Source: Methylobacterium sp. 10
Lineage (GTDB): Bacteria > Pseudomonadota > Alphaproteobacteria > Rhizobiales > Beijerinckiaceae
Length of the DNA: 64,000 nt
Assembly (NCBI RefSeq): GCF_000519085.1
Contig: NZ_KI912577.1
Location: 4,086,035 to 4,150,034 of the forward strand
Reading direction: 5' to 3'
Positions 35,979-44,459 of the stretch are shown here, piece by piece. Positions within the stretch are counted from its first letter, which is position 1. Each line of letters begins with the position of its first letter. The position numbers and the translations under genes were made by a program. A model generated the notes under the pieces. It did no database searches and was not told where the DNA came from. It saw only the letters and a program-made list of their open reading frames with translations.

Positions 35979-36659
35979 GTGACCGACAGCGACATCCGAT
36001 ACTGGAGCGTGACTGCCCTCGCCCTTGTGGGATTGGCGGGCGCCTGGTGGTGGCTGCCCATGGACGAGTGGCTGCGCGGCTTTGCCGAATGGACGGCGGG
36101 CCTCGGCGTCCTCGGTCCCCTCGCCTTCGGCGCGATCTTCTTCCTGGCGACCCTGGCGGTGGTCCCGTGCACCCCGCTCACGATCGCCGGGGCGGTGGCC
36201 TTCGGCTGGTGGGCCATGCCCATCGCCCTGGTCTCGGCCGCGGCGGGCTCCGTCCTGGCCTTCGTCGCCAGCCGGTACCTGTTTCGCGAACGCCTGCGCG
36301 GGCTCATCGCGCGGCGGCCGACCATGGTCGCCACCATGGAGGCGGTGGGGGATGGCGGATGGCGCCTTCTCACCCTGATGCGGCTGAGCCCCTTCGTCCC
36401 CTTCAACGCCCAGAACTACGCCCTGGGTCTCACCGATGTGGGCATGGGCGCCTATCTCGTGTCGACGATCCTCGGGATGCTGCCGGGTACGGTCGTCTGC
36501 GTCTATCTTGGAATCATCGGGCGCGCGGCCGGCAGCGATACGACCGAGCATTGGCTCTTTCTCGGTCTCGGCTTTGCCGCCACGGTCGCGGCCGTCGCCC
36601 TCACACGGCGCCGGGTGAGGCACAAGCTGAACGCCCGTCACGCGGGGACGCCGGCGTGA
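35979..36659 (+). CDS. TVP38/TMEM64-family (VTT) membrane protein
   Basis: About 226 residues with five or six hydrophobic helices. The VTT/DedA-like core is visible: VVPCTPLTIAGAVAFGWW and RLSPFVPFNAQNYALGLTDV. Start is a GTG at 35979 after gaggggtcc. An ATG at 35946 is an alternative. Inner membrane. VTT proteins are linked to lipid scrambling and membrane homeostasis in general. Next, 24 bases on, is a phospholipase D gene; the pair may act together. Confidence 0.85.
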   Translation: MTDSDIRYWSVTALALVGLAGAWWWLPMDEWLRGFAEWTAGLGVLGPLAFGAIFFLATLAVVPCTPLTIAGAVAFGWWAMPIALVSAAAGSVLAFVASRYLFRERLRGLIARRPTMVATMEAVGDGGWRLLTLMRLSPFVPFNAQNYALGLTDVGMGAYLVSTILGMLPGTVVCVYLGIIGRAAGSDTTEHWLFLGLGFAATVAAVALTRRRVRHKLNARHAGTPA

Positions 36660-36683
36660 GAGCGGTGACGTCGAAAGGTTGAT

Positions 36684-38282
36684 ATGAGCGGTTCGTCCCC
36701 CCCGACATCCTGGCTGGTGCCCGGTTCGACCTGCTGGCGCCAGGAGCGGGCGGCCCGCGTGGCGATCCTGCACGATGGGGCCGCCTATTTCGCCGCGGCG
36801 CGTGAAGCGATCCTCAAGGCGCGATCCTCCGTGCTGCTGGTCGGCTGGAGCTTCGACCCGCGCGTGCGGCTGATGCCCCAGGGCGAGGCGGACCGCGAGA
36901 CCATGGCCGATCTGCTGCGGCGCCTGAAAGCGACGCGGCCCGAGGTCGAGATCCGCCTCCTGATCTGGGACATGCCCTGGCCGATCTCCGCCGGCACCGA
37001 TCTCAAGCCCGACGACATCCGCGCCCGGCTCGGACCCGGAATCGACTACGTCGTCGATTCCCGCCTCTCCTTCGGGGCCTGCCAGCACCAGAAGGTGCTG
37101 GTGGTGGACGACCGGATCGCCTTCTGCGGCGGCAGTGATTTCGAGGTGAACCGCTGGGACACGCCGGCCCATCGGGACCGCGACCCTCGCCGGCGCCTAC
37201 CGACCGGCGAGGATTACCCGCCGCGCCACGACGTCATGATGCTCGTCGACGGCCTGGCCGCTTCGGCCCTCTCCGACCTCGCTCGCCTGCGCTGGCAGGA
37301 GGCGACGGGCGCGCGTCTCGCGCCGGCCGTGCCAGAGGCGGGCAGTCGGAACGCGAGCGATCCTCGCCCCGACGATCCTTCATTCTCCGATCCTTCATTC
37401 TCCGATCCTTCATTCTCCGATCCTTGGCCGGATTCGGTGACGCCGCTCTTCGAGGACGTGGCCGTGGGGCTCGCCCGCACGATACCGGGGCGGGAATCAG
37501 GGGATGCGATCCGCGAGAACGAGGCCCTCTATCTGCTGGCGATCCGCCGCGCGTCCCGCCACATCTATCTCGAGAACCAGTACTTCACCTCTCCCCTCAT
37601 CGGCGAGGCCCTGGCCGCGCGCCTCGCCGAACCGGAGGGACCCGACATCGTGGTGGTACTTGCCGAACAGAGCCCGAACGGTTTCGACCGGATCACCATG
37701 GACGGGGCGCGGCGGGGCCTGATCGCGCGGCTCCGCGCAGCCGACCCGTATCGTCGCTTGCGCATCCTGGCCCCACACACGGTCCAGGGTCGCCCGATCC
37801 TCGTCCATTCCAAGGTCGCGATCTTCGACGACCGGATGCTTCGGGTCGGGTCGACCAACCTGAACAACCGCTCCATGGGCTACGACACCGAATGCGACCT
37901 CGCCCTCGAAGCGCTCGACGTGCAGGCGGACGATGCGCGGCGCATCGCCATCGCCCGGGTGAGGAACGGCCTGATCGCCCATCATGCCGGCTGCCCGCGC
38001 GACGCCTTCGAGGAGGCGGTGCGGAACAAGGGGCTGCTCGCGGCGATCGACGATCCCGCCCTCGTCCCGTCGCGGCGGTTATGCTCCCTCGTGGCCTCCC
38101 GGCGCGGACCCGTCGCGCGCCTCGTCGAAGCGTTCCACCTCGGCGATCCCGTCGGTCTCGCCGATGCCTGGCGGCCCTGGCGCCGCCATCGCGCCCTTTG
38201 CCGGCGCCGCGAGGGGGCCGACGCGGTCGCGGATCCCGGGCCGGCGCCGGCCGGAGCGGCAGAGCCCGCCGAGGCCTCATAG
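36684..38282 (+). CDS. Phospholipase D/transphosphatidylase family protein
   Basis: A 532-residue PLD-superfamily enzyme with both HKD motifs: His135-x-Lys137-x4-Asp142 (HQKVLVVDD) and His375 (HSKVAIFDD, then GSTNLNNRSMGYDTE). Cardiolipin-synthase-like or PLD activity on phosphodiesters is expected. No transmembrane N-terminus, so it differs from ClsA. Between the two catalytic halves lies a tandem repeat of DPSFS (see repeat entry), probably a flexible linker. It is preceded by GAAAGG and follows the VTT gene closely. Confidence 0.9.
   Translation: MSGSSPPTSWLVPGSTCWRQERAARVAILHDGAAYFAAAREAILKARSSVLLVGWSFDPRVRLMPQGEADRETMADLLRRLKATRPEVEIRLLIWDMPWPISAGTDLKPDDIRARLGPGIDYVVDSRLSFGACQHQKVLVVDDRIAFCGGSDFEVNRWDTPAHRDRDPRRRLPTGEDYPPRHDVMMLVDGLAASALSDLARLRWQEATGARLAPAVPEAGSRNASDPRPDDPSFSDPSFSDPSFSDPWPDSVTPLFEDVAVGLARTIPGRESGDAIRENEALYLLAIRRASRHIYLENQYFTSPLIGEALAARLAEPEGPDIVVVLAEQSPNGFDRITMDGARRGLIARLRAADPYRRLRILAPHTVQGRPILVHSKVAIFDDRMLRVGSTNLNNRSMGYDTECDLALEALDVQADDARRIAIARVRNGLIAHHAGCPRDAFEEAVRNKGLLAAIDDPALVPSRRLCSLVASRRGPVARLVEAFHLGDPVGLADAWRPWRRHRALCRRREGADAVADPGPAPAGAAEPAEAS
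37374..37425 (+). repeat. 15-bp tandem repeat inside the PLD gene
   Basis: gatccttcattctcc occurs three times head to tail, followed by gatcctt, encoding DPSFS three times plus DP. Perfect in-frame copies are likely to vary between strains. Confidence 0.85.
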
Positions 38283-38459
38283 AGGTCGAGATCCAACGGA
38301 CGGGACCTTTCGAGGACAGTGGGTGTGCTCGAAAGCACGTGATGGTGCGGGCGAGGTGGATCGCCGCGTCCCACGTCGCGCGGTCGGTGATATGGCCTCA
38401 TTCCATGCGGGAGCAGGATCGGCTCCGTGCCGACCGTCCACCGTCGCCGATACGAGAGC

Positions 38460-39584
38460 ATGTTCCACCTGATTTTCGGTCTGCCCTGCCTGTACGTCAT
38501 CACGAGAGTACTCTGGCCTCTGCCATGGCCGTTCGCCGTGAAGGCCGGCATCGCTCTCCTCCTGCTCGTCGCGTCGCAGTACCATCTGTGGAGCCGCCTC
38601 TCGTCCGGCTCGGTCTTCGCGCCCGAGTTTCCCCGGTTGCTGATCGTGCTGTTCAACTGGGCCTTCGGAGCGATCTTCCTCCTGGCGGCGATGCAGCTGG
38701 CCCTCGACGTCGTGGCGCTGGTCTCCAGGCTCGTGCCCGGCGGAGGCTGGATGATCCCGGCCGGCTGGCGCTACGCCGAGGCGGCGCTGGCCATGCTTCT
38801 GTCGGCGGTGGCGGTGCAGCAGGCGGTGCGGGTGCCACCGCTCAAGGACGTCACCGTCGAGATCGAGAACCTTCCGGCCGGCTTCGACGGCTTCACCCTG
38901 CTCCAGCTGACGGACCTGCATCTCAGCCGCCTATTCCCGGCGGCGTGGGCGCGGGAGGTGGTGACGCGGTCCAACGCGCTCGGCGTCGATCTCGTGGTGG
39001 TCACCGGCGACCTGATCGACGGAGCCCTCGCATCGCGCCGCGCCGACGTCGAACCGTTGCATGGTCTCCATGCCGCGGACGGGGTCTGGGTGATCCCCGG
39101 CAACCACGAGTATTTCTTCGACTATGCAGGGTGGATGCGTCGCTATGCCGAGCTGGGGATGGGCGTGCTCGAGAACCAGCATACGGTCCTGCGGCGCGGT
39201 GCCGATGCCTTGGTCCTCGCGGGCGTGACCGACTTGTCGGCGTCGCATTCGGGTCGGCCGGTGCACGACCTCGACGCTGCGCTGGCCGGTGCGCCGCCCG
39301 ATGCCCCCATCGTCCTGCTCGACCATCAGCCGAAGGATGCGGCGCGGGCGGCCGCGAAGGGGGTGGCCCTGCAACTTTCCGGGCATACGCATGGCGGGAT
39401 GGTCTGGGGCCTCGACCGGCTGGTCGCGCGCGCCAATGCCGGCTTCGTCTCCGGCGCATACGCGGTCGGAGGCATGACGCTCTACGTCAATAACGGCACG
39501 GGGCTGTGGCCGGGCTTCGCCTTGCGGCTCGGGCCACCGTCCGAGCTGACGCGCATCACGCTGCGGGGTAAGCCCCGATCCTAG
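38460..39584 (+). CDS. Membrane metallophosphoesterase
   Basis: A 374-residue calcineurin-like phosphoesterase anchored by N-terminal helices (four hydrophobic stretches before ~residue 130). Metal-site motifs: LTDLHLSR (DxH), VVTGDLIDG (GD), IPGNHEYF (GNHE) and LSGHTHGG (GHTH). The organisation matches YkuE-like enzymes active on UDP-diacylglucosamine or other membrane substrates (family knowledge). ATG at 38460 is preferred over 38427 because the family begins with a hydrophobic helix. The stop codon lies inside a palindrome (next entry). Confidence 0.87.
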   Translation: MFHLIFGLPCLYVITRVLWPLPWPFAVKAGIALLLLVASQYHLWSRLSSGSVFAPEFPRLLIVLFNWAFGAIFLLAAMQLALDVVALVSRLVPGGGWMIPAGWRYAEAALAMLLSAVAVQQAVRVPPLKDVTVEIENLPAGFDGFTLLQLTDLHLSRLFPAAWAREVVTRSNALGVDLVVVTGDLIDGALASRRADVEPLHGLHAADGVWVIPGNHEYFFDYAGWMRRYAELGMGVLENQHTVLRRGADALVLAGVTDLSASHSGRPVHDLDAALAGAPPDAPIVLLDHQPKDAARAAAKGVALQLSGHTHGGMVWGLDRLVARANAGFVSGAYAVGGMTLYVNNGTGLWPGFALRLGPPSELTRITLRGKPRS

Positions 39585-39622
39585 AGTTGCGCCCGATCGA
39601 GTCGGGTCGAGCGCAACTCTAG
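39581..39622 (+). terminator. Palindrome containing the stop codon of the phosphoesterase
   Basis: Perfect 12-bp arms (39581-39592 and 39611-39622) with an 18-base loop. The first arm starts ctag, of which tag is the stop codon of the phosphoesterase. It likely terminates this transcript. Confidence 0.6.
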
Positions 39623-39895
39623 TGATGAAAGTCTGACGTTTGGTACACGCTGTCGGACTGCTTTCGACCCTTGGCAAGCATTGGGAAGGTCCGCTTTCAA
39701 GCTACCTAACAGGACGGAGGGGTCGACCGGATCGAACAGTGAGCGGACCGGCTCCCTTCGGTCGCTTGATGTTCGCAATGCGGACATAGGTCTTAGCCTC
39801 GATCGTGCGGTAGCCCATCCGCATGAGCAACTGGGCCAGGTGATCGCATAGGCGAATGCCGGGGATGCCTTCCGCATCCCCGGTGAACACGAGGG
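39585..39895. other. Intergenic region with two hairpins
   Basis: 311 bases between convergent genes. It contains the palindrome at 39581-39622 and a hairpin at 39859-39883. An open frame of 62 codons runs through the second hairpin on the minus strand but has no ribosome site or similarity, and I do not call it. Confidence 0.5.
39859..39883 (-). terminator. Hairpin after the cupin gene
   Basis: Perfect 10-bp arms (39859-39868 and 39874-39883), 5-base loop, 13 bases after the cupin stop on the minus strand. No T-run. Confidence 0.5.
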
Positions 39896-40366
39896 CTACG
39901 CTGCCCTGGCGGTGACCTTGGCGAAGGTGCCCGTCGCGATCTGGTCTTCGAGCTGCGCCTTGAAGTCCGCGATGCCGAGGACCTGGACGGGATTGCCCGC
40001 CTCGTCGAGGAACTCGTACAGCGCGTCCTCGATGTTGCGGTTGCTGAAGAACACGATCGCGTCCTCGTCGCCACCACCCTCCATGTGTGGGTCGCCGTTC
40101 GCCACGCCCGAGACGTAGCTGCCGGTCGGGCGGATCTCCTTCAGGGTCCCGTTCTCGCGATAGAACCTGAGCTCACCCTGCATCACAAGCGTCACGTAGG
40201 GGCTCTTATGCCGATGGAGCATCACCTTCTGGTTCGCCGCGAACTTGAATACGACGTCGACGATGCGGTTTTCCTCGTCGACCTTGTAGACGAAGAACGC
40301 GATGTGAGGGAGCCAATCGAGCGTCCGCCACGTGATGTTGGTCTCGTCGAACATATGGTTCGGCAT
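39896..40366 (-). CDS. Cupin-domain protein
   Basis: A 156-residue single-cupin protein. The β-barrel metal motif is in HRHKSPYVTLVMQGEL (two His plus Glu), with a second half containing GDPHMEGGGDEDAIVFFS. Relatives include ChrR-type anti-sigma cupins and small dioxygenases. There is no sigma factor adjacent, so an enzymatic or storage role is equally possible. GGAGG lies 7 bases before the ATG at 40366, deciding the start. Confidence 0.78.
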   Translation of the reverse strand: MPNHMFDETNITWRTLDWLPHIAFFVYKVDEENRIVDVVFKFAANQKVMLHRHKSPYVTLVMQGELRFYRENGTLKEIRPTGSYVSGVANGDPHMEGGGDEDAIVFFSNRNIEDALYEFLDEAGNPVQVLGIADFKAQLEDQIATGTFAKVTARAA

Positions 40367-40544
40367 GTCGTTTCCTCCGGGTTCCACATCCGACCGTTCT
40401 CGGCCGGCGCACGGCTTTCCGCCTGACACATGAACGTTGGTCTCAACCCATGAGGTCCACAACGGAGAGACAGGTATCCGACCAGCTTTGGGACGCACCC
40501 TTGGGAAAGCGGCCAAAGATCGGTAGCGACAGCGCTTTGATATG

Positions 40545-40594
40545 CCTCAGATTTTCATCGCAGAGCCGGGTATCGCTTTGCGAAACCTGCCTAG
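40545..40594 (-). repeat. Stop-codon-embedded palindromic element, copy A
   Basis: On the minus strand it begins ctaggcaggtttcgca and ends tgcgatgaaaatctgagg; the two arms pair except for a 4-base bulge. The tag at its start is the stop codon of the oxidoreductase gene. Related copies: 47589-47641 and 53683-53733. Confidence 0.6.
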
Positions 40595-41226
40595 CCGATG
40601 AGCACGACGGCCTTGCGTTCGTAGGATCGCCCGTCGATCTCCCCGGCGATGAAATGCGCCACGTCGGCCCGGGAGATCAGGCCGTTCCGCCAGGATGAGG
40701 GCTCCGTCAGGATCCTGTAGCGTCCCGTGGCCGAGCCGGGCGTGAGGACGCCTGGCCGGACGAAGGTCCAGTCCAGGCCGCTTCGGCGGATCCGCATCTC
40801 CTGGGCGTCCTTGTCGTCGTAGGCCCGCCCGAACACGAGGCGGAAGGGGATGCGCTGGAAGAGGCCGATGGCGTCACGGCTGTCGCCGGTGCCGAAGCCG
40901 GTCACGGAGAGGATGCGCCGGATGCCGGCTTTCTCCATGGCCGGCACCAGCACGTTGGTCGCGTCCGAGAACAGGGTCACCGGCCCGAGCAGGTTCTTCG
41001 CCGGGACGCCCAGGGCCTGCACCACGACGTCGATGCCCTCCAGGGCGGACGCGACGTCGGTGGCGTTCAGGGCGTCGCCGGGGAAGCGTTCCAGCCCCTG
41101 GCCCGACAGCGACATGGTCGCGGCAGACCGGGCGAAGGCCCGCACGCGATGGCCGGCCGCCAGGGCCGCCTTCACCGTTTCCAGGCCAATGCCCTGGCTG
41201 GCGCCTATGACGAGGACGTGGGCCAT
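40591..41226 (-). CDS. NAD(P)-binding protein (atypical SDR/NmrA-like)
   Basis: A 211-residue Rossmann-fold protein. The N-terminal nucleotide loop is GASQGIG (GxxxxxG), followed by the RAFARSA discriminator region, then DVVVQALG. No Tyr-x3-Lys motif of classical SDRs is present, so it belongs to the atypical or NmrA/BVR-B-like group: NAD(P)H-binding reductase or sensor. The stop codon lies inside a repeat element. Start ATG at 41226 gives the usual βαβ opening. Confidence 0.8.
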   Translation of the reverse strand: MAHVLVIGASQGIGLETVKAALAAGHRVRAFARSAATMSLSGQGLERFPGDALNATDVASALEGIDVVVQALGVPAKNLLGPVTLFSDATNVLVPAMEKAGIRRILSVTGFGTGDSRDAIGLFQRIPFRLVFGRAYDDKDAQEMRIRRSGLDWTFVRPGVLTPGSATGRYRILTEPSSWRNGLISRADVAHFIAGEIDGRSYERKAVVLIG

Positions 41227-41270
41227 GTCCGGTTTCCTGGTCGGTGACGTGAAGAGGGACGGATGGTCGT

Positions 41271-42248
41271 TCAGACGGCCGGGACGTGCATCTTGAAGCC
41301 CAGACCGGCCTCGTTGATCCGGCGGGTGAAGCGGCCGCCGAGGCTGCGCTCGATCGTCTGTTTCAACAGCCGGGATCCGAACCCGCCACCATCGGACGCG
41401 GCCGTCCCCGAGGCTACCGAGGTCTCCTCCCAATCGAGCGTCAGCGTGCCGTCCGAAACGCGACCCGTCACCGTCAGCGTGCCACCTCCCGACAGGGCGC
41501 CATACTTGGCGGAGTTGGTGGCGAGCTCGTGCAGGATCATGGCGTAGTCGTTGACCTTGTCGGGGGGCGCCACGGCGCCGTCCTCGACGTCGATCTCGAT
41601 GTTGCCGCCGTCGAGATAGGGGGACAGGATCCGCTCGGCGAGGGTCCGCAGCCTGACTTTACCCTGGTCTCCGGCCTGTGCTCGCGTCGCGAGGGTGGTG
41701 GCTTCGTGCAGCACGCCGAAGCGTTGCGACAGGTCCTCGGCGAAGTGCGGGGTCGATGTGGCGCTCCGGGCGACGATGGCGGTCAGCGCCCGGGCGACGG
41801 AGAACATGTTCGAGACACGATGGGCGAGCTCCGCCGTCAGGAGGTGCTCGGCCTCTTCGGCGCGCTTCTGCCGGGTGACGTCGAGAAAGATGGCCTGGAC
41901 CCACTCGCCGACCTTGCCGGCCTCCCCACCGACCCCGCGGGCGGAGACCCAGCGTGCGTGAGGGCCGTCGCCGATGCGAAAGTCGAAGCTGTAGGGATGG
42001 GACTCCGCCTCGCTCGCTGCCCAGTCGCGCATCATTGCGCGGCGGTCCTCGGCGTTCACACGCTCGAAGAGGTCGTCGATGGGGACGACGGACTCGGACG
42101 TACCCCAGAACTCGCGGCAGAGCCCGTCGAGCTGGGCCAGCCTACGCGTCGGTGACCAGGCCCATAGGGCGACACCGCCACGATGGATGGTGTCGGTAAA
42201 GCTCGCCAGCGTCCACTCGTAGCCCGTCGACGTCACATCCTCGGCCAT
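41271..42248 (-). CDS. HWE-family sensor histidine kinase with PAS domain
   Basis: A 325-residue cytoplasmic kinase: PAS-like sensor at ~15-125, then an HWE kinase core. Phosphoacceptor His143 is in LTAELAHRVSNMFS. The N-box is LHELATNSAKYGAL, and the DWEE motif near residue 275 is the Trp-x-Glu typical of the class. PAS input here has no LOV Cys. No response regulator is adjacent. HWE kinases in alphaproteobacteria often act in the general stress and light networks (family knowledge), so a role beside bphP and the LOV kinase is conceivable. Confidence 0.9.
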   Translation of the reverse strand: MAEDVTSTGYEWTLASFTDTIHRGGVALWAWSPTRRLAQLDGLCREFWGTSESVVPIDDLFERVNAEDRRAMMRDWAASEAESHPYSFDFRIGDGPHARWVSARGVGGEAGKVGEWVQAIFLDVTRQKRAEEAEHLLTAELAHRVSNMFSVARALTAIVARSATSTPHFAEDLSQRFGVLHEATTLATRAQAGDQGKVRLRTLAERILSPYLDGGNIEIDVEDGAVAPPDKVNDYAMILHELATNSAKYGALSGGGTLTVTGRVSDGTLTLDWEETSVASGTAASDGGGFGSRLLKQTIERSLGGRFTRRINEAGLGFKMHVPAV

Positions 42249-42730
42249 GCACTTCCTGATCGATCCCTGAACATGGTCGATGCCCGTCGCACCGCCGGGG
42301 GGACAAGCCGCGCGGAAGCGGTTTGCTCCCTCACGCCCTCGTCATCATCCGACCCACGGCGGTCACTTCGCCTTCTCCGTTCCTGGCTCGGCAAAGCGGG
42401 TGCGCAGCGGTCCATAGAGGGCGGTTCGGGTCGTTCCCTGCGGGCGGCATCGTCTTGACGACATCCCGCGACCGAAAGCGGTCGGACCGCCCCATCCTCC
42501 CCGGCGTTCGAGGCCTCCGATATTCACATATCTCGCGGGATGCGCGGGTCCCCTCTCATGAAAGGAGAGGGACAGCGTGAGGTGTATGAGCTTTCCGCAG
42601 ATGGACCACACCTCACGCCAGCCCTCTTCTTTCGGGAGACGGAGCCCGTCGCGCCTCATGTCGAACGCTCTGGCGTAGGGGCACCGCTGTCCAGCGGATG
42701 TGCGAATCCGGTAGCGTTCGAGGCTCCGGG
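42249..42730. other. Intergenic region with long repeat element
   Basis: 482 bases. The 5' part (42249-42500) has no recognisable content. The rest is filled by the repeat at 42544-42664. No gene called. Confidence 0.5.
42544..42664. repeat. Dispersed repeat unit (long form)
   Basis: Starts gcgggtcccctctc with a small hairpin (42551-42571) and ends gagcccgtcgcgcctcat like the element at 26553-26603, but about 70 bases lie between them. The insert contains an 11-bp-arm hairpin (42575-42585 and 42608-42618). The pattern looks like nested palindromes of one repeat family. Confidence 0.55.
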
Positions 42731-43492
42731 TCAGACCGAGGGCGGCGCGATCTCCAATTCGACGAGGAGGGGCAGGTGGTCCGAGGCCCGGCGGGCGAGC
42801 CCCGTGCGTACCACCTCCATGCGCCGGACCCGCATCCCCGGCCCGACGAAGACATGGTCGATCCGCAGCAGCGGCCAGCGGCTCGGGAAGGTGGCGGAGC
42901 CGGACCTTCGCCCGGCGATCCGCCTCGCATCGGCGAGGTGCGCGGCAAGGCGCCGGTAGGCGGCCGATTGCGGGATCGCGTTGAAATCTCCCATCAGGAC
43001 GAAGGGGGAGGCGCAGGCCGGCGATCCGGTCCAGTCGGGACCGAGCAGGGCCTGCGCCTGGGCCATCCGCTCCCGCGCCGACAGGCCGAGATGGGTGTTG
43101 AAGACCTGCAGCGTTTGCCGGTTCGCCGTCACCTCCACCCACAGGGCTCCGCGCGGCTCCAGGCCCGGCCTGTTCGCGAGACCGGGCAGGATGCCCGCCT
43201 GGATCAGCCGCGACGGAAGGCGGGTCAGGATGGCGTCGCCATAGCGCTCCTCGCCCAGATGCAGGGCCGGCTGGAAGTGGTGATCCATGCCGAGGCGCCG
43301 GGCGATGGTCTCGGCCTGGTCGAGGCCGCCGGTCCGGCCGCGTCCGACATCGACTTCCTGGAGCGCGACGAGATCGACCTCGCAAGCCGAGATGACCTCG
43401 GCCACCCGCTCCGGCGACACGCGCCCGTCCATGCCGCGGCAATGACGGATGTTGTAGGACAGGAGGCGGACGCTGATCAAACCGGAAGGCAC
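42731..43492 (-). CDS. Endonuclease/exonuclease/phosphatase-family protein
   Basis: A 253-residue metal-dependent phosphodiesterase of the DNase I/EEP fold. Motifs: LLSYNIRH (Asn), LVALQEVDVG (metal Glu), VFNTHLGL, MGDFNAIP (Asp-x-Asn) and RRASDHLPLLVELE (catalytic His near the end). No signal peptide, so probably cytoplasmic; it may act on nucleic acid or phosphoinositide-like phosphodiesters. Proteins of this family are often encoded beside PLD and VTT genes, but here it is 5 kb from them. Confidence 0.88.
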   Translation of the reverse strand: MPSGLISVRLLSYNIRHCRGMDGRVSPERVAEVISACEVDLVALQEVDVGRGRTGGLDQAETIARRLGMDHHFQPALHLGEERYGDAILTRLPSRLIQAGILPGLANRPGLEPRGALWVEVTANRQTLQVFNTHLGLSARERMAQAQALLGPDWTGSPACASPFVLMGDFNAIPQSAAYRRLAAHLADARRIAGRRSGSATFPSRWPLLRIDHVFVGPGMRVRRMEVVRTGLARRASDHLPLLVELEIAPPSV

Positions 43493-43541
43493 AGGCCGTA
43501 ACTAGGGCGCGTCCCCGCGAAAGGGGATGCCGCCGCGATGC

Positions 43542-43829
43542 TCAATCGTCGTCGTCGTCCACCGGGGATCCGGAGGGGATCGGGCTGCCGTTCTCGACAC
43601 CGTTCTCGAACATGCCGGGCGGGCCGTCGAAGCCGACGACGCCGTCCGGATTGTCCGGCGACACGTTGGGGTCCACCGGCGGCGGCATGTTCCGGTCGAG
43701 GCGGCGCTCGATGCGCTCCTCGCGGCGCAGGTCCTGGGTGATCGGCACGTCGCGCGGGCTCTGGGCCAGCGCCTCGGCGGCCGGGGACGCCGCGAAGAGT
43801 CCCATCAGGATAGCGGATCCGAACTTCAT
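43542..43829 (-). CDS. Secreted, Pro/Asp-rich hypothetical protein
   Basis: A 95-residue protein with signal peptide (MKFGSAILMGLFAASPAAEALAQ), then a charged segment (RREERIERRLDR) and a Pro/Gly/Asn-rich tail ending in five Asp. GGAGG lies 7 bases before the ATG. Probably exported. The acidic end may bind metal ions or be disordered. No family known. Confidence 0.7.
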   Translation of the reverse strand: MKFGSAILMGLFAASPAAEALAQSPRDVPITQDLRREERIERRLDRNMPPPVDPNVSPDNPDGVVGFDGPPGMFENGVENGSPIPSGSPVDDDDD

Positions 43830-44207
43830 CTCATGCCTCCAGGCGCCGCGTCGGCTCCGTCGCCAGACATTATCGAGCCGGGGGCGATAAACGACAGTAA
43901 ATTTCTATGCTGAAGACCGATTAAGGCCGATTCCGCGTGGCGGAAACCTGCGCACGCCGCCGGAGAGCGCTCCCCGAATCCCTCGGGCACCCTGCATGGT
44001 CGTCCCCGTATCGGGGGAGACAATGCCGGCCCGCCCATTGCTAGCCTCCGTCGATCGGCGTCGGATGGGGGCGCGGAACACTCGATTCCCTCGATGCCCA
44101 AAGGCTCGCCGTGTCCCGATCGTTATCCTCGTTCGAAGAAGGCACCCGAGACATCAGGACGAAACAGAGCCCTGGGACGTTGTCCTAATCGGTAACGGGA
44201 GATTCGA
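43830..44207. other. Intergenic region between divergent small genes
   Basis: 378 bases. No coding signal or palindrome recognised. It must contain the promoters of the genes at 43542-43829 and 44208-44441. Confidence 0.5.
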
Positions 44208-44441
44208 ATGGACACCAGCCTCATTGCGATGAACGATGAAGCCAACCGGATCGGGTCCGAGCGGCTTCTGACGCAGTTGCGCGAGGAGGGTCTGGTCTAT
44301 CGTCTCTGGGTGACGGGCACGGCGAAGGGGAGCCGCCTGCACATGCAGGTGAATGGGCTCGATGACGAACTCGAAGACCGCCTCGTCCGCGTCCTGAGGG
44401 GCCGGGGCATGCATCTCGATATCCAGCCCCTGACCCCCTGA
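44208..44441 (+). CDS. Small hypothetical protein
   Basis: A 77-residue soluble protein, hydrophobic-patterned in the middle (LREEGLVYRLWVTGTAKGSRLHMQVNGLD) with an alternating β-like region. gggag lies ~8 bases before ATG, supporting the start. Its stop is 18 bases from the convergent MFS gene. Function unknown. Confidence 0.65.
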   Translation: MDTSLIAMNDEANRIGSERLLTQLREEGLVYRLWVTGTAKGSRLHMQVNGLDDELEDRLVRVLRGRGMHLDIQPLTP

Positions 44442-44459
44442 GTCGGCTCGGCCCGCCGC

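Noticed and set aside
39702..39890. A 62-codon minus-strand frame after the cupin gene
   Set aside because: Its first codons form the hairpin at 39859-39883, there is no ribosome site, and no similarity could be named.
43830..44207. General-stress (EcfG-type) promoters of the ggaac-N16/17-cgtt form
   Set aside because: I looked upstream of several genes for this pattern. ggaac occurs but not with a fitting cgtt at the right distance, so none is claimed.
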